DNA of 64,000 nucleotides from Oscillospiraceae bacterium. Lineage in GTDB: Bacteria; Bacillota; Clostridia; Oscillospirales; Oscillospiraceae. The stretch's first letter is position 1. Every line of letters starts with the position of its first letter. A program made the translations under genes and the position numbers. The DNA is taken from the NCBI GenBank assembly GCA_015067995.1, contig SVLJ01000002.1, positions 1-64,000 of the forward strand, given 5' to 3'. Shown piece after piece: positions 36,697-46,140 of this stretch. The notes beneath the pieces were generated by a model. The model saw only the letters and a list, made by a program, of their open reading frames with translations. It had not been told where the DNA came from and did not search any database.

Positions 36697-37923
36697 TCAG
36701 GCCTTCAGCTTGCCCTGATCGCGCAGACCCAGAATGGTATCGGGCATACCCCACAGGTTGATGAAGCCGGTGGCGTCGGCCTGGTTGTAGTCGCTCTCAC
36801 CGAAGGTAACGATATCCTCGGAGTACAGGCTCACGGGGGAGGTGACGCCGGAGGTGATAATGTTGCCCTTGTAGAGCTTCAGCTTTACGGTGCCGGTGAC
36901 GTACTTCTGGGTATCCACCACAAAGGCCTGCAGAGCCTCGCGGACGGGGGTGAACCACTTGCCGTTGTAGATCAGGTCGGCGAAGTCGATGGCCAGCTTG
37001 CGCTTCATGTGCATGGTGTCCTTATCCACGGTGATCTGCTCCAGAACCTCGTGGGCGCGGTACAGGATGGTGCCGCCGGGAGTCTCGTAAATGCCGCGGT
37101 CCTTCATGCCGGTCATGCGGTTCTCCACGATGTCCAGCAGGCCGATGCCGTTGGCGCCGCCGAAGACGTTCAGCTTGGCGATGATCTCGCTGGCCTTCAT
37201 CTTCTCGCCGTTGAGGGCAACGGGCCAGCCCTTCTCAAAGTCCAGAGTGACCATGGTGGGCTCGTCGGGAGCCTTGAAGGGAGAAACGCCCATTTCCAGG
37301 AAGCCGGGCTTGTCGTACTGGGGCTCGTTGGCGGGATCCTCCAGATCCAGGCCCTCGTGGCTCAGATGCCACAGGTTCTTATCCTTGGAGTAGTTGGTCT
37401 CACGGCTGATCTTCAGGGGAACGTCATGAGCCTCTGCATAGTCGATCTCCTCGTCGCGGCTCTTGATGTCCCACTCGCGCCAGGGAGCAATGATCTTCAT
37501 GTCGGGAGCGAAACGCTTGATGGCCAGCTCGAAACGAATCTGGTCGTTGCCCTTGCCGGTGCAGCCGTGGGCGATGGCATCAGCGCCTTCCTTCTTGGCG
37601 ATCTCCACCAGACCCTTGGCGATGATGGGACGAGCGAAGGCAGTGCCCAGCAGGTAGCCCTCGTAAGTGGCACCGAACATCATGGAGGGGATGATGACGT
37701 CGTCAACCATCTCGTCCACCAGATCCATGACATACAGCTTGCTTGCGCCGGTCTTGATGGCCTTGGCCTCCAGACCGTCCAGCTCGTCAGCCTGACCGAC
37801 GTTGCCGGCCACGGCGATGATCTCGGGATTATTGTAGTTTTCCTTCAGCCAGGGGATGATGATGGAAGTATCCAGACCGCCGGAATATGCAAGCACGATT
37901 TTCTTGATGTTTGTCTTATCCAT
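36697..37923 (-). CDS. argG: Argininosuccinate synthase
   Basis: 408 residues. It joins citrulline and aspartate with ATP. The PP-loop ATP motif is [10 protein letters not shown] (residues 12-21), with [14 protein letters not shown] and ITRET-like [14 protein letters not shown] further on. It is the first gene of the arginine operon, transcribed from a near-consensus promoter with an ARG-box-like sequence across the -35 and spacer. Confidence 0.96.
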   Translation of the reverse strand: MDKTNIKKIVLAYSGGLDTSIIIPWLKENYNNPEIIAVAGNVGQADELDGLEAKAIKTGASKLYVMDLVDEMVDDVIIPSMMFGATYEGYLLGTAFARPIIAKGLVEIAKKEGADAIAHGCTGKGNDQIRFELAIKRFAPDMKIIAPWREWDIKSRDEEIDYAEAHDVPLKISRETNYSKDKNLWHLSHEGLDLEDPANEPQYDKPGFLEMGVSPFKAPDEPTMVTLDFEKGWPVALNGEKMKASEIIAKLNVFGGANGIGLLDIVENRMTGMKDRGIYETPGGTILYRAHEVLEQITVDKDTMHMKRKLAIDFADLIYNGKWFTPVREALQAFVVDTQKYVTGTVKLKLYKGNIITSGVTSPVSLYSEDIVTFGESDYNQADATGFINLWGMPDTILGLRDQGKLKA

Positions 37924-37963
37924 AGTAAAAAGCCTCCAATGCTTTATAATAGTTGATGCTCAG

Positions 37964-37993
37964 ATTATACGACACACGCGAATATTTATGCAA
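37964..37993 (-). promoter_or_regulatory. Promoter of the arginine operon with overlapping ARG-box-like site
   Basis: Minus-strand TTGCAT (37988-37993), 18 bases, TATAAT (37964-37969). The plus-strand sequence CGAATATTTATGCAA (37979-37993) resembles the Bacillus ArgR/AhrC box and covers the -35 and most of the spacer, so arginine-bound ArgR should block polymerase. Confidence 0.65.
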
Positions 37994-38110
37994 CTGTCAT
38001 GTTGCACAACAATTCGCCCGGCGATTGGGCAGTTTTGTATATTTTGGCACAGAATTCCAATGACATACATATATATCAAAGGATTTGCTCCGGAGAAACG
38101 GCAGAATACA

Positions 38111-38190
38111 CCGGATATGCACAAAATTGTGCATATCCGGTGGTTTTATGCATTATGCATGAATATGTGATATTTTATGCACTTTGTGCA
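38111..38190. promoter_or_regulatory. Cluster of three TGCA dyads upstream of argG
   Basis: CCGGATATGCACAA and its exact inverse (14-bp arms, 38111-38140), ATGCATTATGCAT (38148-38160) and TGCACTTTGTGCA (38178-38190) lie within 80 bases between the DMT gene end and the arg promoter. The 30-bp palindrome could also act as the end of the DMT transcript, but it has no T run. A regulator-binding array is the better reading. Confidence 0.5.
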
Positions 38191-38212
38191 TGTTTGACGG
38201 AAGGGGAGACGC

Positions 38213-39094
38213 TTACTTACGGATTTTTGCCCTTACAGTTGTCCAGTCCAGCTCCATCAGTACAAGACTGGTCATCATCAGTGCAGCGCCGATATATCCG
38301 CGGGGGTGCAGCCGTTCACCGGCCAGAAAGTAGGCCACCACGGCGGAGAACAGCGGCTCCAGCGTGAAGATCAGGCCGACATGACTGGCGGACGTATACT
38401 GCTGCTGCACCGTCTGCACAACAAAAGCAATGCCGGTGCAGAAGATGGCCAGAAACAGTGTGCCGCCCCAGATCTGCGGTGTGGAGGGAAGGTGTGGTTG
38501 TTCCAGTGTCAGCGTCAGCGCCAGCATAACGATGCCCACCACCCCCAGCTGGCAGATACCCATCTGCAGCGCATTGACCTCCGGATGGTGCACGGCACGG
38601 TCGGTGATCACCAGATCCACAGCGTAGAAGACGGCAACGCCCAGACAGAGAATATCGCCCAGCGCAAGCCGCATCTGTTCGTTCAGCGTCAGCAGAGCCA
38701 GTCCCACAGTGCATAGAATCAGCGCGGAAAGCAGACGGCGATCCGGGTGCTTGCGGGAGAGGCAGAACTCCAGCAGCGGCGTAGTGACCACCGGCAGGGC
38801 ACAGATGAAGCCTGCGTTGGAGATGGATGTATACAGCACGCCGTAGGTGCAGCAGGTGTAGACACAGGAGAGGCAAAGTCCTACGATGAGGCTGTACTTC
38901 AGTGTGGCGCGGGAGATATTCTGCATCCTGGGAAAAAACACCGCGGCGAGAATGAAAAAGGCGATGAGAAAGCGGAATGCGTTCAAGCACAGAGGCGGCA
39001 GATCTGACAGGCAGACGTCCATAAGAAAATAGGAAACGCCCCAGAAGGCGGTGACCATGACCAGAAGAAGGTCGGCTTTGCGCTGCCGCTGCAT
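38213..39094 (-). CDS. DMT family (EamA) transporter
   Basis: 293 residues with ten predicted membrane segments in two EamA repeats. The N-terminus starts MQRQRKADLLLVMVTAFWGVS, and the second repeat has LGDILCLGVAVFYAVDLV. Such carriers often export amino acids or metabolites; the substrate is unknown. The start at 39092-39094 has GGAGGTGAT and was preferred to an upstream in-frame ATG lacking an SD. It is monocistronic between gapA and the arg operon. Confidence 0.85.
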   Translation of the reverse strand: MQRQRKADLLLVMVTAFWGVSYFLMDVCLSDLPPLCLNAFRFLIAFFILAAVFFPRMQNISRATLKYSLIVGLCLSCVYTCCTYGVLYTSISNAGFICALPVVTTPLLEFCLSRKHPDRRLLSALILCTVGLALLTLNEQMRLALGDILCLGVAVFYAVDLVITDRAVHHPEVNALQMGICQLGVVGIVMLALTLTLEQPHLPSTPQIWGGTLFLAIFCTGIAFVVQTVQQQYTSASHVGLIFTLEPLFSAVVAYFLAGERLHPRGYIGAALMMTSLVLMELDWTTVRAKIRK

Positions 39095-39158
39095 ACGTAT
39101 CACCTCCGAAAAAGCTTTGCTGCCATCAGTATATACCATCTGCTTACAAAGGGCAAAT

Positions 39159-39196
39159 AAAAAACCGCTCCCCCTGCGGCATGTCAGGGGGAACGG
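39159..39196 (-). terminator. Terminator of gapA
   Basis: On the minus strand a GC-rich stem of about 11 bp (39165-39175 with 39185-39196) is followed by TTTTTT. Confidence 0.85.
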
Positions 39197-39213
39197 TGTG
39201 TGACGGGATTTGC

Positions 39214-40245
<1,032 letters not shown>

Positions 40246-40283
40246 CTATTGGGCAGCGCTTCGGCTACCACGCGCGTTTGACG

Positions 40284-40295
40284 ATTGCGCAAACG
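40284..40295. promoter_or_regulatory. LacI-type operator downstream of the gapA start point
   Basis: The palindrome TTGCGCAA with AACG extension, preceded by the inverted arm CGTTTG at 40275-40280, sits just after the predicted gapA transcription start (about 40308 on the minus strand). Its centre is CG, as expected for LacI-family operators. Confidence 0.55.
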
Positions 40296-40315
40296 TTTAT
40301 CACAAATACAACAGT

Positions 40316-40344
40316 ATATTACCACAGCAGAGTTTGTTGTGCAA
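40316..40344 (-). promoter_or_regulatory. Promoter of gapA
   Basis: Minus-strand TTGCAC (40339-40344), 17 bases, TAATAT (40316-40321). Confidence 0.55.
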
Positions 40345-40438
40345 CTGTCAAAATTTATAAGATTAAAACGGTTACTTCCTGTATATTAGTGCTGTTTTTT
40401 GGCGAAGATGACAGATTTCCTGTTTTTTGTGAAATATC

Positions 40439-40467
40439 TTGACGAATCAGGCGCAAACGATTATACT
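40439..40467 (+). promoter_or_regulatory. Promoter of the LacI regulator gene
   Basis: TTGACG (40439-40444), 17 bases, TATACT (40462-40467). The spacer contains GCGCAAACG, one of the operator half-sites, which suggests autorepression. Confidence 0.7.
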
Positions 40468-40513
40468 GTTTTGCAAACAAGCATTACGCAAAATGGGCGC
40501 GCCTTGCGCAAAC
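40451..40513. promoter_or_regulatory. Array of CGCAAAC half-sites before the LacI gene
   Basis: GCGCAAACG (40451), TTTTGCAAAC (40469), TTACGCAAAA (40484) and TTGCGCAAAC (40504) follow one another in 63 bases. The last is a full TTGCGCAA palindrome like the one at the gapA promoter. Confidence 0.55.
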
Positions 40514-40524
40514 AGGAGAGAGCT

Positions 40525-41532
40525 ATGAAAGTAACCATCAGTGATGTTGCCAAGCTGGCAGGGGTTTCCACTGCCACCGTGTCGCATACCATTAACAATA
40601 CCCGCTATGTTTCCAATGAGACCAAGGAGAAAGTCTATCAGGCCATCGAGCAGCTGGGCTATACGCCGGATGCCTCTGCCCGCAGCTTCCGTACCGGAAA
40701 AAAGAAGACAGTGGGTTTCATTGTGCCGGATATTTCCAGCAAGTTTTTTGGCAATATGATCGAGGCGGTGGAGAGCTGCTTGGCAGCACAGGGGTATCAC
40801 CTGATCATTGCCAACAGCAAGGAGGATGCTGACCGCGAGGAGAACAACATCCGTCTGCTGACGGCCGGCCTGGTGGACGGCCTGCTGGTGGCCAGCACCA
40901 TGGAGGATTTCCGGAGGTTTGACTCCCTGATCCCCAACGGATTTCCGGTGGTGCTGGTGGACCGCGTTTTCGATGACAAGAAGTATCCGTCTGTCTGCGT
41001 GTCCAATTTCCAGCCCATTTACCGCAGTGTGTGCCGTCTGGCAGGCCGTGGTCGCCAGCGTATTGGCATTATCGGCGGACTGCCCCGCCTGAGCAGCACC
41101 CGGGAGCGTATCTCTGCATACCGCGAGGCCATGCAGGACTGCGGCCTGACGGTGGAAGAGTCCATGATCCGCTATAAGACGGAGGCGGAGCAGGATACCC
41201 AGCATTGTCTGGACGAGCTGTTGGAGCAAAAGTGCGATGCCATCGTGGTCTGCCGTACCTCTCTGGCGGCGGACGCACTGGTCTACGTCCATAAGCGCGG
41301 CATCCGTTTGCCGGATAATCTGGAACTGGTGACATTTCTGGACTATGATTCCAGCCTGAACCAGATTTATGCCGGTCAGATGGACTGTATTGTGCAGCCT
41401 GTGGTGGAATTGGGTCGTGTGGCCGGCGAGCAGATCCTGGCCAGAATCGAGAATCCCGAAGCACCGGTATTTGAAAAGGTGCTGACCTCCGCCTATCAGC
41501 CCAGCGGCCCTGCCTATCCATCCGGCCGCTAA
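40525..41532 (+). CDS. LacI family transcriptional regulator
   Basis: 335 residues. The N-terminal helix-turn-helix ISDVAKLAGVSTATVSHTIN is typical of LacI. The hinge helix follows (PDASARSFRTGK), then a periplasmic-binding-like sensor domain starting KKTVGFIVPDISSKFFGNM. The ligand is unknown. AGGAGAGAGCT precedes the ATG at 40525. It lies divergent from gapA with matching operators upstream of both genes, so it probably represses itself and gapA in response to a sugar or glycolytic signal. Confidence 0.9.
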   Translation: MKVTISDVAKLAGVSTATVSHTINNTRYVSNETKEKVYQAIEQLGYTPDASARSFRTGKKKTVGFIVPDISSKFFGNMIEAVESCLAAQGYHLIIANSKEDADREENNIRLLTAGLVDGLLVASTMEDFRRFDSLIPNGFPVVLVDRVFDDKKYPSVCVSNFQPIYRSVCRLAGRGRQRIGIIGGLPRLSSTRERISAYREAMQDCGLTVEESMIRYKTEAEQDTQHCLDELLEQKCDAIVVCRTSLAADALVYVHKRGIRLPDNLELVTFLDYDSSLNQIYAGQMDCIVQPVVELGRVAGEQILARIENPEAPVFEKVLTSAYQPSGPAYPSGR

Positions 41533-41550
41533 GCGTATTTACAGCAAGAA

Positions 41551-41590
41551 AACGTCTTCCTGCCACTGTGCGGGAAGACGTTCTTTTTTA
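41551..41590. terminator. Terminator of the LacI regulator gene
   Basis: A 13-bp stem with one G-T pair (41551-41563 with 41570-41582) followed by TTCTTTTTT. On the minus strand the same hairpin leads into TTTTCTT, so it could also stop the candidate RNA at 41590-41911. Confidence 0.85.
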
Positions 41591-41911
41591 TTTTGACGGA
41601 TGAGGTGGAATGACCGAAAACAGCATCGACCCCGCCTACCTCCAATGGATAGACGGGGTCACGTCTGATTCGGTTTTTCAGTCACAGTCGCGTTACCTCT
41701 TGCTTTCTGAATATTTGCGCTGGGGTAAGGAGCGCATCTGAAAGTCAGCCGGCATCTCTCTCCAATCCATAAAACACAGGTTACACACAGATTTCCTGCA
41801 TGGGCTGCTGCCCGCTGCTACTGCTGGTGTGGCTCATCATAGTGAGATTGCTTCGTATTTGGTGATGAGGCATAGACTTCTTTCAGATCCAGAAGGATAT
41901 GGCCTTCCGTT
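41590..41911 (-). ncRNA. Candidate structured non-coding RNA
   Basis: This 450-base stretch has no credible gene. On the minus strand a near-consensus promoter (41918-41946) would start a transcript near 41911 that ends at the terminator around 41551-41590, about 320-360 bases. It can fold into many local hairpins: CTCATCA/TGATGAG, GGGC/GCCC, GCGC/GCGC around CTCCTTACCCCA, and GACCCCG/CGGGGTC nested in CCGAA/TTCGG. ACGGA at the 5' end can pair with TCCGT at the 3' end. It does not show tmRNA, RNase P or SRP hallmarks. The family is not recognised. Confidence 0.45.
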
Positions 41912-41917
41912 GACTAT

Positions 41918-41946
41918 AATATACAATAAAATTGGTGTTCTGTCAA
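41918..41946 (-). promoter_or_regulatory. Strong promoter of the candidate RNA
   Basis: Minus-strand TTGACA (41941-41946), 17 bases, TATATT (41918-41923), with AT-rich upstream sequence. There is no start codon with an SD downstream before the terminator. Confidence 0.65.
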
Positions 41947-41986
41947 TAAGAATTGTGCAATTTCGTTGCTTTTATACAGAGATCAG

Positions 41987-43018
41987 TTAATCGTTTTGCA
42001 GTGTGCGCAGGAAAACGTCCGGAAGCAAGGCCCTGTCCCACCGGAAGGCTTCCAGCAGGGCATTGATGTTTTCCTGACAGTGTTCGATCTCCCGGCAGTA
42101 ACGGTACAGGGCTTCCTCCGGAGAAGCGGTATAGGCGGACAGATGTTCCACCGTCAGTGCGCTGGCAAGGCTCAGCTGCACGCGCCCCAGTAAATCACCG
42201 TCGTTGATGGCTTTCAGCATCCAGCGGAACAGAAAATACGCTGTCAGCCGTTCCAGCTGCGGCTCCGAAAGATGGCCGCCCCGTGCTGCGGCGGCTGTCA
42301 GCAGCGGGAGCCAGTCCTTCTCCAGGATCTCCAGACCGGCCAGCGTATCCAGAAAGCCGGGGAAGAGCAGGGAAACATCCTGCGTAACAGGTGGAAGCTC
42401 TGGAACGCTGCGGCACAGCATGGGGAGTTCTTCCGCCCGATCTGCATCCAGCAGCTGCTGCGCCTGTGCTGCCAGAAGGAGGATCTGCGCCAGACGGCGG
42501 CTGATGGCCTGTGTCCGGTTTTGCAGCAGCGTCATGGCGAAGTCACGCACGGTCAGCAGGGGAGAGAGCCAGGGGTCCTCTTCATCTTCCACAGGGGGGG
42601 ACGGAAGTACTTCCTCGCAAAAGGTCAGGGGAGTGCTGTCTGCCAGAAGCAGACGCGCCGCTTCCGGACAGGATGCAGACAGACTAACCTCCAGCAGCGT
42701 ACCGAAATCCTCGGTAAACCGGGGGTGCTCGCGGCAGGTGATGCTGGTGTATTCCTGTCCCAGCTGCCGATGGATGCGGCAAAGGTTTTCTGTGTCCAGA
42801 AAGGGACAGCGCCCTCCATCCAGCGGGAAGCACAGAGCACCGTCTGCGTCGGGTTGCAGACTGGCGCGCAGCTCCTGGCCCATAGGCACAGTGACGGATT
42901 GATAGGCAGCGGCGGTATCGTCATCAATCTCCACCTCCCAGCCGATACAGCAGCTGCGGGGACAACTGCCGGCCAGACAGCGGAAGTGATGGAAGAAATT
43001 AGGAAAACGGCGGATCAT
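41987..43018 (-). CDS. FliB-like (flagellin lysine-N-methylase family) Cys-cluster protein
   Basis: 343 residues. The N-terminal Cys-rich region CLAGSCPRSCCIGWEVEID is followed by CPFLDTENLCRIHRQLG and TCREHPR, a pattern of the FliB/YkgJ iron-sulfur or zinc cluster family. The remaining helical part is poorly conserved. FliB methylates flagellin lysines in Salmonella, but no flagellar gene is in this window and similar proteins occur in non-motile Clostridia. The true substrate is therefore open. The ATG at 43016-43018 has GGAGG 8 bases upstream. Monocistronic. Confidence 0.75.
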   Translation of the reverse strand: MIRRFPNFFHHFRCLAGSCPRSCCIGWEVEIDDDTAAAYQSVTVPMGQELRASLQPDADGALCFPLDGGRCPFLDTENLCRIHRQLGQEYTSITCREHPRFTEDFGTLLEVSLSASCPEAARLLLADSTPLTFCEEVLPSPPVEDEEDPWLSPLLTVRDFAMTLLQNRTQAISRRLAQILLLAAQAQQLLDADRAEELPMLCRSVPELPPVTQDVSLLFPGFLDTLAGLEILEKDWLPLLTAAAARGGHLSEPQLERLTAYFLFRWMLKAINDGDLLGRVQLSLASALTVEHLSAYTASPEEALYRYCREIEHCQENINALLEAFRWDRALLPDVFLRTLQND

Positions 43019-43155
43019 GGCGGATACCTCCTGCATGAAGAGACTTGATTTTACTGCCATCATATCACAGGTGTTCCAAAAGGGGAAGCGAAAGCGATTT
43101 GTATAAAATAACAAAAAACAGGGCGCAGAATCTCCGAAAAAAGGGGGGTATCGGG

Positions 43156-43184
43156 TTGAAAACGGGGGTTGCATTTGTTAAAAT
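43156..43184 (+). promoter_or_regulatory. Promoter of the MATE-malQ operon
   Basis: TTGAAA (43156-43161), 17 bases, TAAAAT (43179-43184). The resulting leader is about 140 bases long. Confidence 0.55.
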
Positions 43185-43190
43185 AACCAT

Positions 43191-43333
43191 ACTCTCACAT
43201 GGACAAGCTGCAATACGTCCGCCGGTGGATGGCAAAGATGCCGGCAGTTCTTTCGGAAGCGGAAAAACGGTGTTGCTCCTGCTCGGCTGAGGGTATTTCT
43301 ATTTATACTTATCCATAGAAGGGTGGCGTTGAC
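43191..43333 (+). promoter_or_regulatory. Long structured leader of the MATE operon, unassigned
   Basis: Between the promoter and the first MATE start the RNA can form GGAC/GTCC (43201-43220), GCCGG/CCGGC (43221-43245), and a UUCG-type hairpin CTTTCGGAAG (43250-43259). A GC-rich stretch and an AU-rich tail lead to the SD GAAGGGTGG. No ORF and no T-run terminator. It does not match the guanidine, yybP or THF consensus I know. It may be a riboswitch for the MATE substrate, but this is only suggested by structure and position. Confidence 0.3.
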
Positions 43334-44713
43334 ATGGCGGCACGAATAAGCCGTGGTTATACCATGGATATGACCAACGGATCGCTGGCGAAGCAGGTGC
43401 TGATCTTTGCCATTCCACTGGCCTTGTCCAATCTGCTGCAGCTGCTGTTCAATGCGGCGGATCTGGTGGTAGTGAGCCGCTTTGCCGGCGATAATTGTAT
43501 GGCTGCCGTGGGTGCCAACGGCCCGTTGGTGAATATGATGGTGCGCGCATTTACCGGTATCTCCGTCGGCGCCAATGTGCTGGCGGCCCGTGAACGGGGG
43601 GCCGGGGAAACGGAAGATCTCAGCCGCACTGTCCATACGGCCATGACACTGAGCCTGGTGGGCGGCCTGATTCTCATTGGTATTGGTTTGCTGGGTACGG
43701 AGTGGATACTGGATGTCATGGATGTTCCGGACAATATCCGTCCTCTTGCTGCGGCCTATCTGCGGATCTATATGCTGGGAATGCCTGCTCAGCTGATTTA
43801 CAATTTCGGTTCTTCCCTCCTGCGTGCTGTGGGCGATACCCGGAGGTCGCTGTATTATCTGACCTTTGCCGGTGTAGTGAATGTATGCCTCAATCTGTTT
43901 CTGGTGATCGTGTTCCAATTGGATGTGGAGGGCGTGGCCATTGCCACAGTGGCCAGTCATGTGATTTCTGCAGTGCTGGTAGTGCGATGCCTCCTGCTGG
44001 ATGACGGCGATGTCCGTCTGCATATCGGGAAGCTGCACATTCACTTGGATAAGCTGAAGGAGATCATGCGCATCGGACTGCCTGCCGCTTTGCAGAATTG
44101 CCTGTTCTCCATTTCCAATGTGATGATCCAGTCTTCTGTCAACTCCTTTGGTGAGGTGGTCATTGCCGGCCACTCGGCTTCCAACAACATTCAGGGCTTC
44201 TTCCAGTGCATCACCATGTCCATGAGCAATGCGGTGCTCTCCTTTACCAGCCAGAATCTGGGTGCCAAAAAGGTGGACCGTGTGCGGAAGCTGATGCTGG
44301 TCATCACAGGGTATCTGGCCGTCTGCGGTGTGGTGGTGGCGGTTGTGAGTATGAACTGGGGTCACCTGCTGCTGGGCATCTATACCAAGACCCCGGAAGT
44401 CATCGAGGTAGGCCTGATGGAGTTCCGCTATATGCTCCTGCCGTTCTTCGCTTTGAGCATGATGAATATGCTGGCCAGCGCCGTCCGCGGTCTGGGCCTT
44501 TCCACCACGTCCATGATCGTTGCGCTGGTGGGCGTGTGCGGCTTCCGCTTCGTCTGGATCACCACGCTTTTCCAGATACCTCAGTATCACACCATGCCCA
44601 TGCTGATCCTGTCCTATCCGGTCAGCTGGACACTGACGTCTTTGGCACATCTGATCTGCTGGTTGATCGGCTTCCATCGGCTGAAGAAGCGGATGGTGCA
44701 GGCTGACATATAA
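43334..44713 (+). CDS. MATE family efflux transporter (first of three)
   Basis: 459 residues, twelve predicted membrane segments. The start YTMDMTNGSLAKQVLIFAIP and the loops SRFAGDNCMAAVGANGPL and GVNVLAARERGAG-like GANVLAARERGAG are typical of MATE multidrug or metabolite antiporters driven by Na+ or H+. SRTVHTAMTLSL and the LLRAVGDTRRSLYYLT segment repeat in the two paralogs downstream. First gene of a four-gene run ending in malQ. The substrate is unknown. Confidence 0.9.
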   Translation: MAARISRGYTMDMTNGSLAKQVLIFAIPLALSNLLQLLFNAADLVVVSRFAGDNCMAAVGANGPLVNMMVRAFTGISVGANVLAARERGAGETEDLSRTVHTAMTLSLVGGLILIGIGLLGTEWILDVMDVPDNIRPLAAAYLRIYMLGMPAQLIYNFGSSLLRAVGDTRRSLYYLTFAGVVNVCLNLFLVIVFQLDVEGVAIATVASHVISAVLVVRCLLLDDGDVRLHIGKLHIHLDKLKEIMRIGLPAALQNCLFSISNVMIQSSVNSFGEVVIAGHSASNNIQGFFQCITMSMSNAVLSFTSQNLGAKKVDRVRKLMLVITGYLAVCGVVVAVVSMNWGHLLLGIYTKTPEVIEVGLMEFRYMLLPFFALSMMNMLASAVRGLGLSTTSMIVALVGVCGFRFVWITTLFQIPQYHTMPMLILSYPVSWTLTSLAHLICWLIGFHRLKKRMVQADI

Positions 44714-44748
44714 ACGGGCGGCACTGCCGCTGAGAGGAGAACACAACT

Positions 44749-46140
44749 ATGCCTGTGAAAAAGGCTGCGGGCTATACACTGGATATGACCAATGGCCCGC
44801 TGCTGAGCAAAATGCTGGTGTTTGCCCTGCCGCTGATGCTGTCCACCATGCTGCAGCTGCTGTTCAACGCGACAGATCTGGTGGTGGTGAGCCGTTTTGC
44901 CGGTGACAATGCCATGGCAGCGGTGGGTGCCAATGCATCTATTATCAATTTGCTGGTCAACTCCTTCATGGGCCTGTCTGTCGGCGCCAATGTGCTGGCA
45001 GCACGGGAACGGGGGGCCGGTGACCATGCGGAGGTCAACCGCACGGTGCATACCGCCATGGCGCTGAGTCTGGTGGGCGGTGTGGCGCTGATTTTTGTGG
45101 GTGTGCTGGGGGCCAGATGGATACTGACCATGATGGATGCACCGGCCAACATTCTGGAACAGGCCATCCTCTATCTGCGGATCTATTTTCTGGGTATGCC
45201 TGCCACCATGCTGTATAACTTCGGTGCGGCGCTGCTGCGTTCCGTGGGTGATACCCGGCGGCCGCTGGTGTATCTGAGCGTTGCCGGTGTGGTGAATGTG
45301 TGCCTGAATCTGGTTCTGGTGATCGTATTCCGTCTGGATGTAGCCGGCGTGGCCATCGCCACCGTGGTCAGTCAGGTGATCTCCGCCGTTCTGGTGGTGC
45401 GCTGCATGATGCGGGATGACGGCGACCTCCATCTGGAGCTGCGGAAGCTGCGGATCTATCCGGACAAGCTGAAAGGCATCCTGCGGGTAGGACTGCCTGC
45501 CGGTCTGCAAAGCACGCTGTTTTCTCTTTCCAACGTGGTAATCCAGTCCTCTGTCAACAGCTTCGGTGAGATCGTGGTGGCAGGAAACTCTGCCGCGCAC
45601 AATCTGGAGGGCTTTTTCTACTGTTCCGTTTCTGCGCTGATGCAGGCGAACATATCCTTTGTGGGACAGAATATGGGTGCGAAAAAGTACCGTCGTGTCC
45701 CCCAAATCATGCTGACATCCTATGGCTGTATGATCGCTGCACAGGTGATCATTTCCCTGATCTGTATCTTTCTTGGCCGGACTCTGCTGGGAATCTATAC
45801 CGGAACGGAGGCTGTGCTGGAGGCGGCGCTGAGCCGTCTGACACTGCTGGGTCATACCTATGTGATCTGCGGCTTTATGGATCTGACAACCAGTACTCTC
45901 CGGGGCATGGGCCGTGGCCTGATGCCCATGATCGTGTCTCTGGCGGGCGTGGTGGGCACGCGGATGCTGTGGATTGCCACGGTATTCCAGATTCCAGAGA
46001 ATCATACTCTGTGGCATCTGCTGCTGTCCTATCCCATCTCCTGGTTTGTGACATTTTCCATCCATTTTATCTGCTGGCTGATTACCATTCGGCCGCTGCT
46101 GAAGCAGGAACAGAAACCTGCTGAGAAAGGAGCAATCTGA
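44749..46140 (+). CDS. MATE family efflux transporter (second of three)
   Basis: 463 residues, same layout as its neighbours (YTLDMTNGPLLSKMLVFALP, VVSRFAGDNAMAAVGANAS, LLRSVGDTRRPLVYLS). The gene starts 35 bases after the first MATE gene with AGAGGAG as SD and ends flush with the third (stop TGA followed at once by ATG). It is closer to the third paralog than to the first by eye. Tandem duplication with possible substrate divergence. Confidence 0.9.
   Translation: MPVKKAAGYTLDMTNGPLLSKMLVFALPLMLSTMLQLLFNATDLVVVSRFAGDNAMAAVGANASIINLLVNSFMGLSVGANVLAARERGAGDHAEVNRTVHTAMALSLVGGVALIFVGVLGARWILTMMDAPANILEQAILYLRIYFLGMPATMLYNFGAALLRSVGDTRRPLVYLSVAGVVNVCLNLVLVIVFRLDVAGVAIATVVSQVISAVLVVRCMMRDDGDLHLELRKLRIYPDKLKGILRVGLPAGLQSTLFSLSNVVIQSSVNSFGEIVVAGNSAAHNLEGFFYCSVSALMQANISFVGQNMGAKKYRRVPQIMLTSYGCMIAAQVIISLICIFLGRTLLGIYTGTEAVLEAALSRLTLLGHTYVICGFMDLTTSTLRGMGRGLMPMIVSLAGVVGTRMLWIATVFQIPENHTLWHLLLSYPISWFVTFSIHFICWLITIRPLLKQEQKPAEKGAI

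Noticed and set aside
41610-41741. A 43-codon plus-strand ORF (MTENSIDPAYLQWIDGV...) in the gap after the LacI gene
   Set aside because: It is short, its only SD-like sequence is too close, and it overlaps the hairpins of the candidate RNA. I considered an integrase or transposase remnant but saw no further homologous frame.
41590-41911. tmRNA, RNase P RNA, SRP RNA or cobalamin riboswitch in this gap
   Set aside because: None of the conserved cores is present (no tRNA-like CCA end, no P4 or GAGGAAAGTC core, no SRP tetraloop domain, no B12 box), and the downstream gene is in the wrong orientation for a riboswitch.
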